The notes under the pieces: generated by a model | Told to the model about the DNA's origin: nothing | The model's input: only the letters and a program-made list of their open reading frames with translations | Database searches by the model: none | Source: Brienomyrus brachyistius | Taxonomy: Eukaryota; Chordata; Actinopteri; Osteoglossiformes; Mormyridae | Assembly: GCF_023856365.1 (NCBI RefSeq) | Contig: NC_064533.1 | Coordinates: 35,202,118-35,266,117 of the forward strand | Direction of reading: 5' to 3' | Length of the DNA: 64,000 nucleotides | Part shown: piece after piece, positions 1 to 11,892 of the stretch | Layout of the letters: every line of letters begins with the position of its first letter | How positions within the stretch are numbered: position 1 is the stretch's first letter | Made by a program: the position numbers and the translations under genes

Positions 1-2424
1 AGATAAGTGTATTTAAACATTTTGTATTGAGTTGTCATTTTTTTCTTGATCTGCCTTAAATTGTACCATATGTCATTTTAGTGCATCCCTTATAATTAGA
101 GTGTTTTATGTTGGCTAAATGTACTATTAAGGACCTTAATTTGGAAATTCATCACCCATCCACTCCAATGCATGCATGAAGTGTTATATTTTTCTGTCTA
201 TAACTTCAGCTTAATGCACATCATAACTGAATGTGATTCTGTTTACTCATATGTGAGTTGGACCTGTACCTGTGCTTCTACCCCTGACCCAGTCTCTAGC
301 TCTTTGAGAGGGTGGTCAGCAGTGACCACACATTCAGTCAGAGCTGCTTGTGTGCTGCTTGCTCATAAATAACCAAGAAAGTGAGCTGCTTTGTATATAG
401 TTTTATATTCATGGGAAACTTTTACATTTTGTATATCTATTCCTATTCTGAACTTTATATTTTTACTGCTTTGCGAATTGTTCTTGTTTAATTTGAATTC
501 TTTGTAATCTCTGTATTGCTTTTTGTGCAGGTAGATGTTCAAGAAGGGGGGGGTTGATATACCAGAAAATAAAAGTGTTGCAGCTTTACAGTATTTGTAT
601 TTTATTTATTATTATTATTTTGGAAATTGTTAAGCAGAGTTTAGTCTGTGTTCTTTTATATGCACAGTCAGGTGAATCTTTGTGTCTAAATTGCCCTTAG
701 TGTGTGTTTGCATGTGAGTGCGAGACAGGCAGGCCTCCCATCCTGAGTGTCCCTGGTCTTGTGTGCTGGGCTCTCTGGGACATGCTCCAGGCTCATTCTG
801 TCCCTGCACTGGAGAAGAAGGTATGGAAGATGGGTGGATGAATGTATTTAATGGGATTGGTTGTTATACCTAAATTTCAGGATATGCACAACAGGAGTGC
901 TTGTTGAGCAATGCAAGGGGGATACTGTTTGGTGGATTGACACCATGGGTGTAGGTGTACATAAATGCTGTGTGGATCTTGTGGTGTTCCATTGCTGATG
1001 ATGAAGAACAGCCAGGCTAACCAAAAGTACATGGTATTAAAACAAGGCATGATATCTGACATGATGGTAACATTTTTTACACCTTATAACAGCTGATTCT
1101 GGTGGAGCAAAGTTCTCCCACGTCTCTCCTACTGTCCTTGTGTGGTCTCTGCAATAATGAATGATGTATTACTGCATCAGATATGAAAAACACTGGTGGG
1201 AATACCTGGTTATTGTTACAGACTGTAAAACAGTGAGTTAGCCATGCATTAACTTTAGATCGTCGGTCAAGTAGAATAAAATGTTTGTCCTCCGTGCATC
1301 TCATTCCATAACCTCATTGGCACCAAATTTAGTGCCACCATAGTCCTGATAGTGTAAAGAATAAAAAACTGATTATGAGTATTTTAAAATAATATTTCTA
1401 TGTTAATTTATAATAAATACTGTGTGTTTTGTCATTATCGTGATAACGTTCATACTTCATTTCAGATATACACAATTTGGAAGCTTGATGATATTACATG
1501 AGGGAAAATATACGCGGCTGTCACTTCCACGTTACACATTTGTAAATGCAAAATCATTTTGTCAGAGCTTTGAGGTGATCAGCTTAACTTAGAAGACTCA
1601 TTCACGGGAGTGAACTAGCATCTCTGATCTTTGTTTTCCTATGTTAAAGTAGCGACTTCGCATTGAATACGGAACTTTTTTATTAAGCTTAACAAAGCGT
1701 TTAAATACAAAGTTACTACTGCGAAAAATAATAATGCAAGGTTTCAAGTTATTGCGAAGAACTTCAATTGCTCGCCATCGGCGCCACGGCGACAAACTAA
1801 ATCGTTGCTTTGGTTAGCTTCATCACCGTCATTCCCACTCACTCCAAAGAGTATGAGGTATTGCGCCCTTTTTCTTCCTTTTCGAAGCCTAGCCAAAATA
1901 AAGAAGTGTGCATTGGCTAAATCGATCGTCTCCCTTCCTCATTTCCACCTTTCCAAGTCCATCAGAGACTTGGGAGCGCTGGGTGTATTTTTAGCAGATG
2001 TCTGGAAAGTGTGCGTTGTGGGATTTTTTTTCCATCGTGGGCAGACATTGAAAACAGCATATCTACGATGGTAGTTCTTTTCTTTTAAAATTTTATTTGT
2101 CGTTTATGCGTACTTTAAATTATAAAGTTTTGTTTGTAAGTATTTACTACTAGAGTTGTACGTTTTAGGGACAGTCGACATCAAGATTTTCATTGCAAAA
2201 AACATATATTGCAAAAAAATAAATAAATGGTATAGCGACCCTCACAGTGTCCGAAAGCGGTGGGCGCACATCATTCTCTGTTTGGGGACCCCGTGGGATA
2301 TGCCGGCCGAGTCTTGGAGGTGGAGGTTCTCCCGGTAGCCCGAAGACGGAGCGGACCTCCAGCGTCTGCGTGGCACGGAGGAGCCCACTGGGCGCGCCCT
2401 CTGCCCGCTGGAGCTCCCACCACG
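1..2424. other. 5' flank of RFTN2, no gene recognised
   Basis: No coding exon was recognised here on either strand; the open frames are short and resemble nothing known to me. AT-rich sequence up to about 600 includes an AATAAA-type signal near 568 and could be the 3' untranslated end of an upstream plus-strand gene lying outside the window; this is inference only. A decayed SINE/LINE tail lies at about 720-845. The last 170 bases before the RFTN2 start are GC-rich with CpGs and probably hold its promoter and 5' UTR. Confidence 0.4.
720..845 (+). repeat. decayed SINE/L2-type 3' tail
   Basis: The segment follows the same order of words as the intact SINE at 8032-8375: a 'catcctg...tccctg' stretch, a degraded 'gggataggctcc' stretch, and a final ggatggatg-like tail. 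Divergence is high, so this is an old, 5'-truncated copy. Confidence 0.5.
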
Positions 2425-5400
2425 ATGGGGTGCGGGCTGAGCAAATTGGAAGACCGGGAGGACAGCAGCCCGGGGAAAATTTATTCTACTTTGAAAAGGC
2501 CCCAGGTGGAGACCAAGTGCGACGTTGTGCATGAGTATGTGCTACTGGACTTCAGCTTAGAAGGTAGACGCCACATATTTTTCAGCGAACGTTTCTAAAG
2601 CTTTGCTTAAGTGCCTTTTTTGTGTGCGTGAAGTTCAGTAACAAAAAAGTGAAGTTGATTATATCAAACAACGTTAGTATGCGTTTATAAAATATAATCA
2701 ATTCTATTGTGCATTTGTGCTAATGTTGCTTCATGCTTTTTAGTTTTTTGTGTTTTTCGTAGTATTTTTCGTTTAACGAAAAAGTGTCGATTTGCTACCA
2801 AAAACACATACTACTTCATCAGTATTTCTGAGAACGTGAACCCACATTTGGAACAGTTTATGGGTAGAGTTATTGAGAAAATGATGGCTCATTAAGTCTC
2901 GTAGCAACGGAACCATCGTGTCCCCGAATAAAATCGGTCAGTGTGCGTGCGTGTGTGTGTGTGTGTGTGTGTGGACCAAATGTCACCCAAAATGTTTTTT
3001 GACGTTGTGGGGACCATTTTTGAGGTCCCTGCAAAGATCTGTGAATGCAATCAAAAAAGTTAAAATATCAAAAATCTTGTATTTTGGTTGGTTACTTATG
3101 GTTAAGGTTAGGGCTGGGTAGGGCGTATAAATAAATGAAAGGTCCCCGTTTAGATAGGTATGTCAACGTGTATGTGTGCGCGCGCGCGCTGTGTGAGTGT
3201 GTGCGTCTGTGTCTGTGTGTGTGCAGGCGATTCAAAAACGTGAGCTGCTTTGTCCTGCTGAGGAATAGGCTGATCTCGTACAAGTAGTTGTATCTGTCTA
3301 CAGTTTCAAAACATATGATTTCTCTTTTAACAAAATATAGTATTAAAGTAAACCAGATAATTCATTCACGTGTATATTCAATTTTGTCCTTAAAAAACAA
3401 CGTATTGTCTCACGTGCAGTATGTTTTGATTTAATCTCATTGTATTTTTAATATTCAGCATTTGTATGGGTTATCATCTTAACTTACATGACCCATTTTC
3501 AGGAGAAATGGTGAGACTGGGGTAACTATTTTCATAAGACTCAGTTTCCCACATTATGTGACCGCTTAATCCTTTGAGCATCTGGACATCGTCATAAAAA
3601 GACATTGTGGTGTGCTTGTCTGTCCTAACTCATGCAAAGCTTTCACTACTGGGATCTCATGTCCTATGCAATTAAAATTAATATATGGTTAAAGTTAAAT
3701 CTGTCTGATTTCATTTAAAAATACAATGAAAGAATGATTTAGACAGTAGTGGACTTTGCATCTCTCTGTGGGTATTAGTCTGTTTTTCTGGAACCTATTG
3801 TTACTGCTTGTGATAATGTCTACAGATTTGTCATTGCTCTGATGACTTTGGCTCAAGATTAAAGTTCATATGTCACTCACTAGAGTCACATGACACAGAG
3901 GGTGGAATCTGACAGATTGCACAGCTGAAGATAGCTTCCGTGAATGACCCAATTATTTAGCTATTTCTGTTTCTAGAAGCAGGGTTTAGAAAAGAAATCA
4001 TCATCTTACACTGATACTCAAATCACTTTACCTTCCTCATCCAGCCTTGATATTAAAGTGTTAATGAAATATTCCCCTGTTATATGGCCTCATTTCAGTT
4101 CTTTTACAAAATGTTAGCAGAAATGATGATGATATAAATGACCTGAAAATCTATTCCAGTCTTTCCTATTTAACACTCTTTACATAATAATGTAGAGATG
4201 TATATTTCTCTATGAGATTCTAAGGCCTGTCAGTGATGTAAGTCACATAATACCCATCAGTGGGTCTACAGCTGCTTGAACATAAATAAAATGATTTGAC
4301 TCCTCTTGACCTTTTTGAATTTTAATGTCTAAATGTTACTTGAAACTTCAATCTCAAGGAAGAAAAAAATAGGTTTGTCTTTATATATATCAAGAAAACA
4401 TCAACATTTTTGAGGAGACAGTCTGTCACAGAAAATCACCAATATTGCTACTTTGACTTATAATCAGAAACGTAGCTAAATATGAAAAACGTGCACACTA
4501 ATAAACCTGAAGGAGGCTTAGCTGTTTTTTAATGGAGAGTTGTGTGTCATATTCAAATTGTAAAATATTTCCCTACTCTGTAGCTTGGACATAAAGAGAT
4601 AAATGCAGCATTATTGAATCCATGTCCGTCTTTAAAAGGTCCTGAAACAGGAGTGACTGGCAGGGACTGAAGTCCAAGTTTCCGGTAGCTAATATACAGA
4701 CGCTCCCCGGGTTACGATGGGGATACGTTCTGGGAAACCTATTATATGGCGAAAATATCTTAAGGCGAAATCGCATTTTAATATAGTACATCTAACCAAA
4801 CAAACATCATAGCCTAGCCTACCCCACCTTAAACTGCTGGATGGATGCATGCTTAGAACACTTACATTAGCCTGCACTTGGGCAAAATCATTAACACAAA
4901 GCCTATATAATAAAGCCTTAATATATAATAAAGTGTTGAATATCTCATGTAATTCATTGAATAATCATACCAATTGTAAAATCGAAATATTGTAATTGTA
5001 ACCTGGGGAGCGTCTGTATAATGATCTGATTACAGATTCAATGTTGGGAAAGTGAATTAATATAGGAACAGTTTAAGGGTAATAGGAGAGGGGACAGGAA
5101 TCTGGGGACATCTGCAGATGCGCTTTCTCAGGACCTTCAGACACCCACTAAAATTGTTTTTTAAAACTCTGAAATTCTGAAAACAGTTGAAGAAGCTGGT
5201 AATGTGCTTTGCTTTATCTTTGCGTCTTGTCCAGGAGTAGCGTAGTTAGAATCATTGGGCGAAGTCCAGTTGTCCCAGTTATGTGTCCGTAACCAGTGTC
5301 TCATTCAGCCTCGTGCCCTGTGCCCCCCCCCCCCCCCCCCCGGTTCTTTATCATGTGTGAGTCTCCTGGCCCTTGTTACCAGGGGAAGCTGATTGGCTGG

Positions 5401-8400
5401 GTTTGCTTCTAACCTCCACTAAGACACCTTTTGTTTCCATTAGTTTTTTTTTCACTTCTTTCCATATGTCTTTTGTGCTTTCTTTTCAGTGATATTTATG
5501 TATTTCCCTTTGCCCTGGGAGGGGCTTTGCTCTGATTCTCCGCTGTAGCAGCTCAGTAGCTGTTACTGCTATGGTCAGTGCAGTTGGCCTTAGGGGCTTG
5601 GCCCAGTTTCCTGTCGGGTGCCCATGGGAGGGGAACCTCAGGCTGAAGCCCCCTCCTTCTCCTTAGAGTCGCCCTTCTGACAGCGCTGTGACTCCCCTTT
5701 GTCTCTCCTCACTTCTCCCCAGGCAGCCGCGCCACTGTGCAGGGTCTGGCATCCTTGTGCGATTTACCCAAAGCCCTGGAGCCGTACTACACTGAGGGCT
5801 ACACACTGGCCGCGCTGCACCCCATCGTGCTGTCTGTCAGACGGTCTGGTGCCCTGCCTTGCAGCCTGCAGTACCGCGCCATTCTGACTCGCCCTCGGAC
5901 CAGGTGACCCATCGGCGCCACCTAGGGATGAGTGTGATGCCTTTGGACCTGCCCTCATAACGAGTGAACCAGTGAATTATTGAGCCATAATTAGCCAGGG
6001 ACCGCAGAATGGGAACACAGGAAGGTCTGAGTTGTTTCTGATGCTAACAGATAGCATGTTTGAAATACAAATAAATATGAAGACTACTGTGGTCTCATAC
6101 ACAAGACTAAATCAGCGACTGATGATTCTTTCTAGTAGACATAGGAGCTGCCTTGAACTGTGTTTCCTGTGGAAATTTTTCACTGTCTGGCCTGTAAACG
6201 TCAGAGAGTATTCCCACAGAGAGGCCCACTGCCAGACATGACCTGTCTAGACATCTCCACTCCATACTAGGCATGATAGTCTTGCTGTAGCTGCGATAAC
6301 ATCTGTCTCCGTTCTGTCCATTTGGTTCATCTAACCTCACACACCACTGAATGTTTATCCATACTGCCCCCCCAGCTGCCCTAACCCCAGGACTGTACTC
6401 CCTTAAGTCAGCTCAGTCTTCATTCTTCTCAACCCCCAGAGTTACATGGGGGTGCAGCAGAGCTGAGTGACTCTCCTGCCCCCTCCCCCCTCTGTCTTAC
6501 TCAGTAAGGATTTGGTGCCAGTGTGCCAGAGTGCCCCTGTGCTGAGGGTGGAGGAGTGGCCCCTCCCTGGAGATTCCTTGACCGCTAACGTAGTACAGGC
6601 TCTTATTGACAGGGTAAGTTCATCTGACCAAGTCTGTCAAGTCCACTTAGTCTAACGCAGTATCTGCCAACCCGGTCCTCGGAGCTGGGAGGAAGCCAAC
6701 AGGGTGGTAGGTAGCTGGGAGGGAATGAAAACGTGGACCGTCTGGGGGTCCCGGAGGACCAGGCTGGGAAACACTGCTCTAACTGTCTTACTGCTTCCGT
6801 GTTTCCCACAGTTTTCTCTTTCTCGTTGAGTATCAGGTCTTCAGCCTGTCGAATGTCTGTTTCTCTGCTTGGTTTTTCGACTACCGGTCAAGTATTTTGT
6901 TCATTTTTCTGCCCTTCTGTCCTTATCACACCATCAGCCACTGGTTGGTGCTTTTATTACTGAACCTGCAGCTTCCGTGAATCTCTCCACCTCTCCCAGG
7001 TGGACAGATGTGCACGTGGCGGCTTGAGGTTCGTGGGCTCACTGCTGCAGCAGACAGGAGGATGGTCACTGGGCTGCAATGGGCGGAGCTGCGTATCTCC
7101 TGCCCAGTCACCCAGCGAAGGCCCCGGCCTAGAGGAGTCCAGAAGCAGCAGTCCTGGTGAGAAGACCATCCAGATACCCAATAAAATCTCTTCTATTGTT
7201 GGGTATTGTGTTTAGATTAGTGGTCTCTGCTGCCTACTTGCTCTTCAGGGACAGTGTGTGTCATGCAGGGATGCATTACAAATTTTCTCAGGTTTCCATA
7301 GTCACTGGTTAAGGGAACTGTTACAGGTGAGCAGAGGTTACAGCTTTTGAGTCACAATAATGGTCTGGTATTTGTAACCTTGGGCAAATTACCCTCTATT
7401 GTCCTACTCAAAATACACAACTACATCACAAGTCATGTGTTCATCTACAGTAGATAGATGTCTGCACACCCCTGTTAAAATGGTAGAGATTTGTGATCTC
7501 AAAAAATGAAACCAAAATAAATCGTGTTAGCACTCTTTTGTGCCTTTAATGTGAAACTGCAAATTATACAATAAGGTGGAAGGAAATCAGAAATATGTTT
7601 TTGGGGGGGAGGGGTGTAAATAAGCTAGTTGCATAAGTGTGCATACCCTTAAATTTATACTTTGTTGATACATCTTTTGATTTCATTACAACAATCAGTA
7701 TTTTGGGTAAGAGTGTATGACCTTGGCACATCTTGACTTGGCAAAAATGTTCTAGATCCATCAAATTGTGAGGGCATCTCCTGTGCAGAGCCCCCTTCGT
7801 GTCTGGGCTCTGGCTGGGCAATTCCTAAACATCGATCTTCTTTTAGTGAAGCCATTTACTTCTTCATTTGTGTGCATTGTTTGGATCACCGTCATGCTGA
7901 AAGATGATTTTCCTCTACTTTTTCAGCTTTTCGGCAGCCATGTGAAGGTTTTGTGCCATTGCATCCTGTGTCTGTGACCATGACCAGGATAAACATTTGG
8001 AAGATGAATAGATTTTATATGATATTATAAGGGGCGGCATGGTGGTGCAGTGGTTAGCACTGTTGCCTCACACCTCTGGGACCCGGGTTTGAGTCTCCGC
8101 CTGGGTCACATGTGGGCGGAGTTTGCATGTTCTCCCCATGTCGTTGTGGGGTTTCCTCCGGGTACTCTGGTTTCCCCCCACAGTCCAAAAACATGCTGAG
8201 GCTAATTGGAGTTGCTGAATTGCCCATAGGTGTGCATGTGTGAGTGTGCCCTGCGATGGGCTGGCCCCCCATCCTGGGTTGTTCCCTGCCTCGTGCCCAT
8301 TGCTTCTGGGATAGGCTCTGGACCCCCCGTGACCCAATAGGATAAGCGGTTTGGAAAATGGATGGATGGATGGATGATATTATAAGTTATGTGGTTATGT

Positions 8401-11400
8401 ACCACACTGGACTTGCTGAACTAATTTTAACAAGATCTACCGTTAGCGCCATGCCCTAGACAGTGAGTCATGGAATCAGTGTTAAGTTAGTAAATATTCT
8501 TCGTAATTTCCTAATTCAGTTTTGTTTTTGCCCAGATCTAAATCTGTTGGTCCTGTTCCATTCTTGGGATTCATGCTGCGTCCCCTTGGACCCTGTAACA
8601 TACTGCTACCACCAAGGGGCTTTGTCCATGCGAGTCTCTCGAAAGGGCCATGTTATCAGCTCACTGGAAGCTGATTGGCTGGAGCTGACTGCCACATATT
8701 ACCAGAGGGGCTGGTCATTGGTTGACTCCTTTGTCTACTGGGACACACCTAAAGGTAGTAAAGCTTTCTTACTGGAATTACTTCTTGACTGAGACACTGC
8801 AGCAAACTTGACTCATTTGTTAGTCACTTTTTTAGGTTACTAAAATGTGCCTCTCGCCCAAAAAAAAAGATATTAAACAGAAATTGTTACTTATGATGTC
8901 ATTTAGTCCAATACTCCCTCTCCTAAATCCATTTCCCGCTTCCCCATATTTATCCTCGCTCTCCTTTTCCATTAATCTGCCTCCCTATTATTTTGCGTCC
9001 TGTTCTTTCCTCCCCCCTCTTTAACTTCCTGTTCTCTCTTACCCTTATCTTGCGCTTATCTTTTTTTCCCACTGGAGCTAAATATAGTCCTCCATCTTTA
9101 ACCCTATGGCCTTGCTTCCCATTTCCTAAAATGCCTGGGGCTGCATCTACATTATATACTCCATTTATTAGTAGATGATGGTTCGTCAGTCACATCCTGC
9201 ATTGTCAGCACTGCATCACATGTGTTGTCTTTCATACTGTAGCAGAATAGAAGGACCAGGCTGTACATTTCTTGACATCATACAAATGTGAGCATACTCT
9301 GAGTTAAGGCAAATACTCCTTCAGTAATCTTAGCTTTCGTCTTGATGTGTCGTTTTAACTACACTGTTACCTGTTACGTTGTTGCATGGGGGCAGTGTGT
9401 TGTACATGTGGGCGCGTACACTGATTTCACTGTTGGGCCCCTGAGCCAGATCCTTAACCCTGAATTGCTCCAGGAATCTGTTAAAAAAATTAATGTTAAA
9501 AAATAAATGTTACCGCAACACTGTTCAGAATGTCCTGTTGCATAGTGCTGTGCTACACTGCACTGGGTGACAAGCTGTTGGTTTTGTTACTCTGACTGTT
9601 TGTTAGGGGAGCCTCTGCCCAGGTCACTGGAAGGGCTGTTTTTGTACGAAGAGTGCAGTGCTACAGCCCCGCCCAATGACACCATCGTGGTGGAGCAGTG
9701 GACCGTGATTGAGGTGGGGGCGCATCTCGGCAAGCCCCAGATTTGATGTGTATCAATCAGTCTCTCAGCCATCTGTATCCACAGTTGTGATCTGTGCGAA
9801 TGCCAGTTTGTGGAACATGTGCTATAGCAGAGTTTCCCAATACTGTCCTCGTTTTTGCTCTTTCCCACTCCCTGTGTGACAGTCCACGTTTTTGCTCTTT
9901 CCCACTCCCTGTGAGACAGTCCACGTTTTTGCTCTTTCCCACTCCTTGTGAGACAGTCCACGTTTTTGCTCTTTCTCACTCCCTGTGTGACAGTCCACAT
10001 TTTTGCTCTTTCCCACTCCTTGTGTGACAGTCCACGTTTTTGCTCTTTCCCACTCCTTGTGTGACAGTCCACATTTTTGCTCTTTCCCACTCCCTGTGTG
10101 ACAGTCCACGTTTTTGCTCTTTCCCACTCCTTGTGTGACAGTCCACGTTTTTGCTCTTTCCCACTCCCTGTGAGACAGTCCACGTTTTTGCTCTTTCCCA
10201 CTCCCTGTGAGACAGTCCACATTTTTGCTCTTTCCCACTCCTTGTGTGACAGTCCACATTTTTGCTCTTTCCCACTCCCTGTGTGACAGTCCACGTTTTT
10301 GCTCTTTCTCACTCCCTGTGAGACAGTCCACATTTTTGCTCTTTCCCACTCCTTGTGTGACAGTCCACGTTTTTGCTCTTTCCCACTCCTTGTGAGACAG
10401 TCCACGTTTTTGCTCTTTCTCACTCCCTGTGTGACAGTCCACATTTTTGCTCTTTCCCACTCCTTGTGTGACAGTCCACATTTTTGCTCTTTCCCACTCC
10501 TTGTGTGACAGTCCACATTTTTGCTCTTTCCCACTCCTTGTGTGACAGTCCACGTTTTTGCTCTTTCCCACTCCTTGTGAGACAGTCCACGTTTTTGCTC
10601 TTTCTCACTCCCTGTGTGACAGTCCACATTTTTGCTCTTTCCCACTCCTTGTGTGACAGTCCACGTTTTTGCTCTTTCTCACTCCCTGTGTGACAGTCCA
10701 CGTTTTTGCTCTTTCCCACTCCCTGTGTGACAGTCCACGTTTTTGCTCTTTCTCACTCCCTGTGTGACAGTCCACGTTTTTGCTCTTTCCCACTCCTTGT
10801 GTGACAGTCCACGTTTTTGCTCTTTCCCACTCCTTGTGTGACAGTCCACGTTTTTGCTCTTTCCCACTCCTTGTGAGACAGTTGCTCACCAATTGCAAAG
10901 ACATGGACTATCTCGGGGTTCCCTAGGACCGGGTTGGGAAACACTGTGCTGGATTAAGCACCATGTAGAGGGTGTATGCATTTGTAGGAATGCCGCAAGA
11001 TGCCCAGTGTACCTGAAACACATGCAAACTCATACCCACCCAAAAGGACCCTTTGTTTGTCTGTTCATGCATGGTCATCCCCAGGGCTCTGGCGTGAAGT
11101 CAGACTATGGTCCTCTCCTGCACACTCTCGCTGACTTTGGCTGGCTGCTTACCTGCGTTCTCCCAACACCCATAATCCGCCATGACAGGTAAAGTTTACA
11201 CACTCTCTGACATATAGTGTACTATATAGGTGTAAGTACTACATGCTAATGCTGATAGACAACACATTGCACATCACCCATCCGCCTCAGTTATTGTCTC
11301 TGTGTGAAAACTCTTTTTGTAATTGTTACAGTGAGGGAAATCTGGCCACAAAGCAGGTTTTATTTCTGCAGAGACCTGCCATGCCAGACCCAGTGCAGCG

Positions 11401-11892
11401 GCAGAGTCAGGTAAGAAAAGCCCAATAGAGGTCTTGCCTTTATTTTGCCAGGATCATATTTTGATATGTCAGTGCTGGTGGTGCTGATGCTGGGTAGATA
11501 TACAGCACATTTAACTGTAATATAGCCCAATAATTTGTTTTTCGTATTTCAATGGGAATTTTCTACAATTATTTTTACAAGAAGAATACTGCCCCCTAGT
11601 GGTGACTTTACTAGAATTCAGACTACATTTTAGCTGTGAGACAAACATGAAGGGTATGGTTGACTTATGTGCCCTCTTTCATTGGTTTCCGTAGAGAGGA
11701 TCCACCCCCAGGATGGCTTCCAGCTGCTCTGCGAACCTGGGGTTGGCCTTCCCTCCCCAGGAGCTGCCCTCCTGTACTGGGGAGACGGAACAGTTCTCTG
11801 TCTTTGAGGAGGGCTATTCCAGCTCCCTGTGCCACCTGGAAGACGGCTGCTTAGAGCAGGACGATGCCGCGGCCGAGGTCACATGTATGTGA
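2425..11892 (+). CDS. RFTN2: Raftlin-2, complete, 9 coding exons (430 aa)
   Basis: Coding exons: 2425-2563, 5723-5903, 6505-6613, 7000-7156, 8536-8754, 9607-9713, 11085-11188, 11332-11410, 11695-11892. All are bounded by AG/GT and the phases join without a break. The product starts MGCGLSKLED: Gly2 is an N-myristoylation site and Cys3 a likely palmitoylation site, the known way raftlins attach to lipid rafts at the inner plasma membrane. Family landmarks are STLKRPQVETK in exon 1, WPLPG in exon 3, EGLFLYEE and VVEQWTVIE in exon 6, DYGPLLHTLADFGW in exon 7 and EGNLATKQVLFLQRP in exons 7-8. The N terminus is nearer raftlin-2 than raftlin-1, and the neighbour MOB4 agrees with the RFTN2 locus. 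Mammalian raftlin-2 is about 500 residues, so this copy is shorter, mainly in the acidic, poorly conserved C-terminal tail (ends EVTCM). Raftlins are linked to raft integrity, B-cell receptor signalling and TLR uptake; that role is taken from the family. Introns carry several repeats, listed separately. Confidence 0.93.
2950..3240. repeat. GT microsatellites in RFTN2 intron 1
   Basis: Two alternating GT/GC tracts (about 2943-2972 and 3166-3228), the second with a run of alternating GC. They lie in intron 1. Alternating purine-pyrimidine DNA of this kind can adopt Z-form; no function is inferred. Confidence 0.7.
4697..5016. mobile_element. Tigger-like TA-flanked MITE, 320 bp
   Basis: Terminal inverted repeats match at 18 of 19 bases: cagacgctccccgggttac at the left, and gtaacctggggagcgtctg at the right. 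TA dinucleotides flank both ends (4695-4696 and 5017-5018), the target duplication expected of Tc1/mariner/pogo elements. There is no transposase. The interior ('ggggatacgttctg...', 'acatcatagcctagcctac', 'gttgaatatctcatgtaat') recalls vertebrate Tigger consensus sequences from memory, so a TcMar-Tigger origin is my best reading. It lies in RFTN2 intron 1. Confidence 0.75.
5323..5341 (+). repeat. poly-C run (19 C)
   Basis: An uninterrupted run of cytosines in RFTN2 intron 1. The length in an assembly is uncertain for such runs, and the G-rich complement could fold. Confidence 0.8.
6658..6776. mobile_element. short palindromic hAT-type MITE
   Basis: The ends are inverted: the left begins cagtatctgccaacccgg, and the right end read on the minus strand begins cagtgtttcccagcctgg. 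An imperfect 8-bp duplication flanks it (gtctaacg at 6650-6657, ctctaact at 6777-6784). The body is roughly self-complementary around a 'gctggga' centre. The same family appears at 9828-10946 and 49510-49621. It is inside RFTN2 intron 3. Confidence 0.7.
7434..7970 (-). mobile_element. Tc1-like transposon remnant
   Basis: Sequence with the wording of a common fish Tc1-like element read on the minus strand ('catcttgacttggcaa', 'gagggcatctcctgtgcag', 'gtcatgctgaaagatga'). Those words correspond to the transposase region with many stops and gaps. No clear terminal repeats were found, so it is a truncated fossil in RFTN2 intron 4. Confidence 0.6.
8019..8386 (+). mobile_element. tRNA-derived SINE with L2-like tail and target duplication
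   Basis: The element body is about 8032-8375. The head carries RNA polymerase III boxes: an A-box-like tggtgcagtggttagcac and a B-box-like gggtttgagtctcc. A central 'gtttgcatgttctcccc' and 'cagtccaaaaacatgctgag' body is followed by the 'gggataggctctgg' tail and a (ggat)n end. A perfect direct repeat of 11-13 bp (atgatattataag, 8019-8031 and 8374-8386) flanks it, showing a complete LINE-mobilised insertion. The same family recurs at 18440-18700, 34414-34775 and, degraded, at 720 and 54770. It is in RFTN2 intron 4. Confidence 0.88.
9360..9520 (+). repeat. possible degraded SINE segment
   Basis: Contains 'gggcccctgagccagatccttaaccc...attgctccagg', a phrase recurrent in fish SINEs, ending in an A-rich tail. 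A similar but poorer copy lies near 21365-21500. Low divergence resolution; intron 5 of RFTN2. Confidence 0.4.
9828..10946. mobile_element. hAT-type palindromic MITE interrupted by an expanded internal minisatellite
   Basis: The left end (cagagtttcccaatactgtcctcg) and the right end read in reverse (cagtgtttcccaacccggtcctag) are inverted copies of each other and match the family at 6658-6776. Between them the body has been replaced by the 37-bp tandem array listed next. The unit contains the family's own arm ('gacagtccacgtttttgctc'), so the array appears to have grown from the element. The flanking duplication is weak (tgctatag / tgctggat). It lies in RFTN2 intron 6. Confidence 0.75.
9848..10885 (+). 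repeat. 37-bp minisatellite, about 28 copies
   Basis: The unit runs 'ttcccactccctgtgtgaca' plus 'gtccacgtttttgctct', 37 bp. Copies differ mainly at four places: cccact/tcact, ccctg/ccttg, gtgtga/gtgaga and cacg/cacat. The low divergence suggests recent expansion or ongoing homogenisation. Because 37 is not a multiple of three and the unit lacks stops, open frames of up to 352 codons appear on the minus strand; they are artefacts. Confidence 0.95.

Noticed and set aside
9587..10645. 352-codon minus-strand frame with KSKNVDCHTGS-type repeats
   Set aside because: Read-through of the 37-bp minisatellite.
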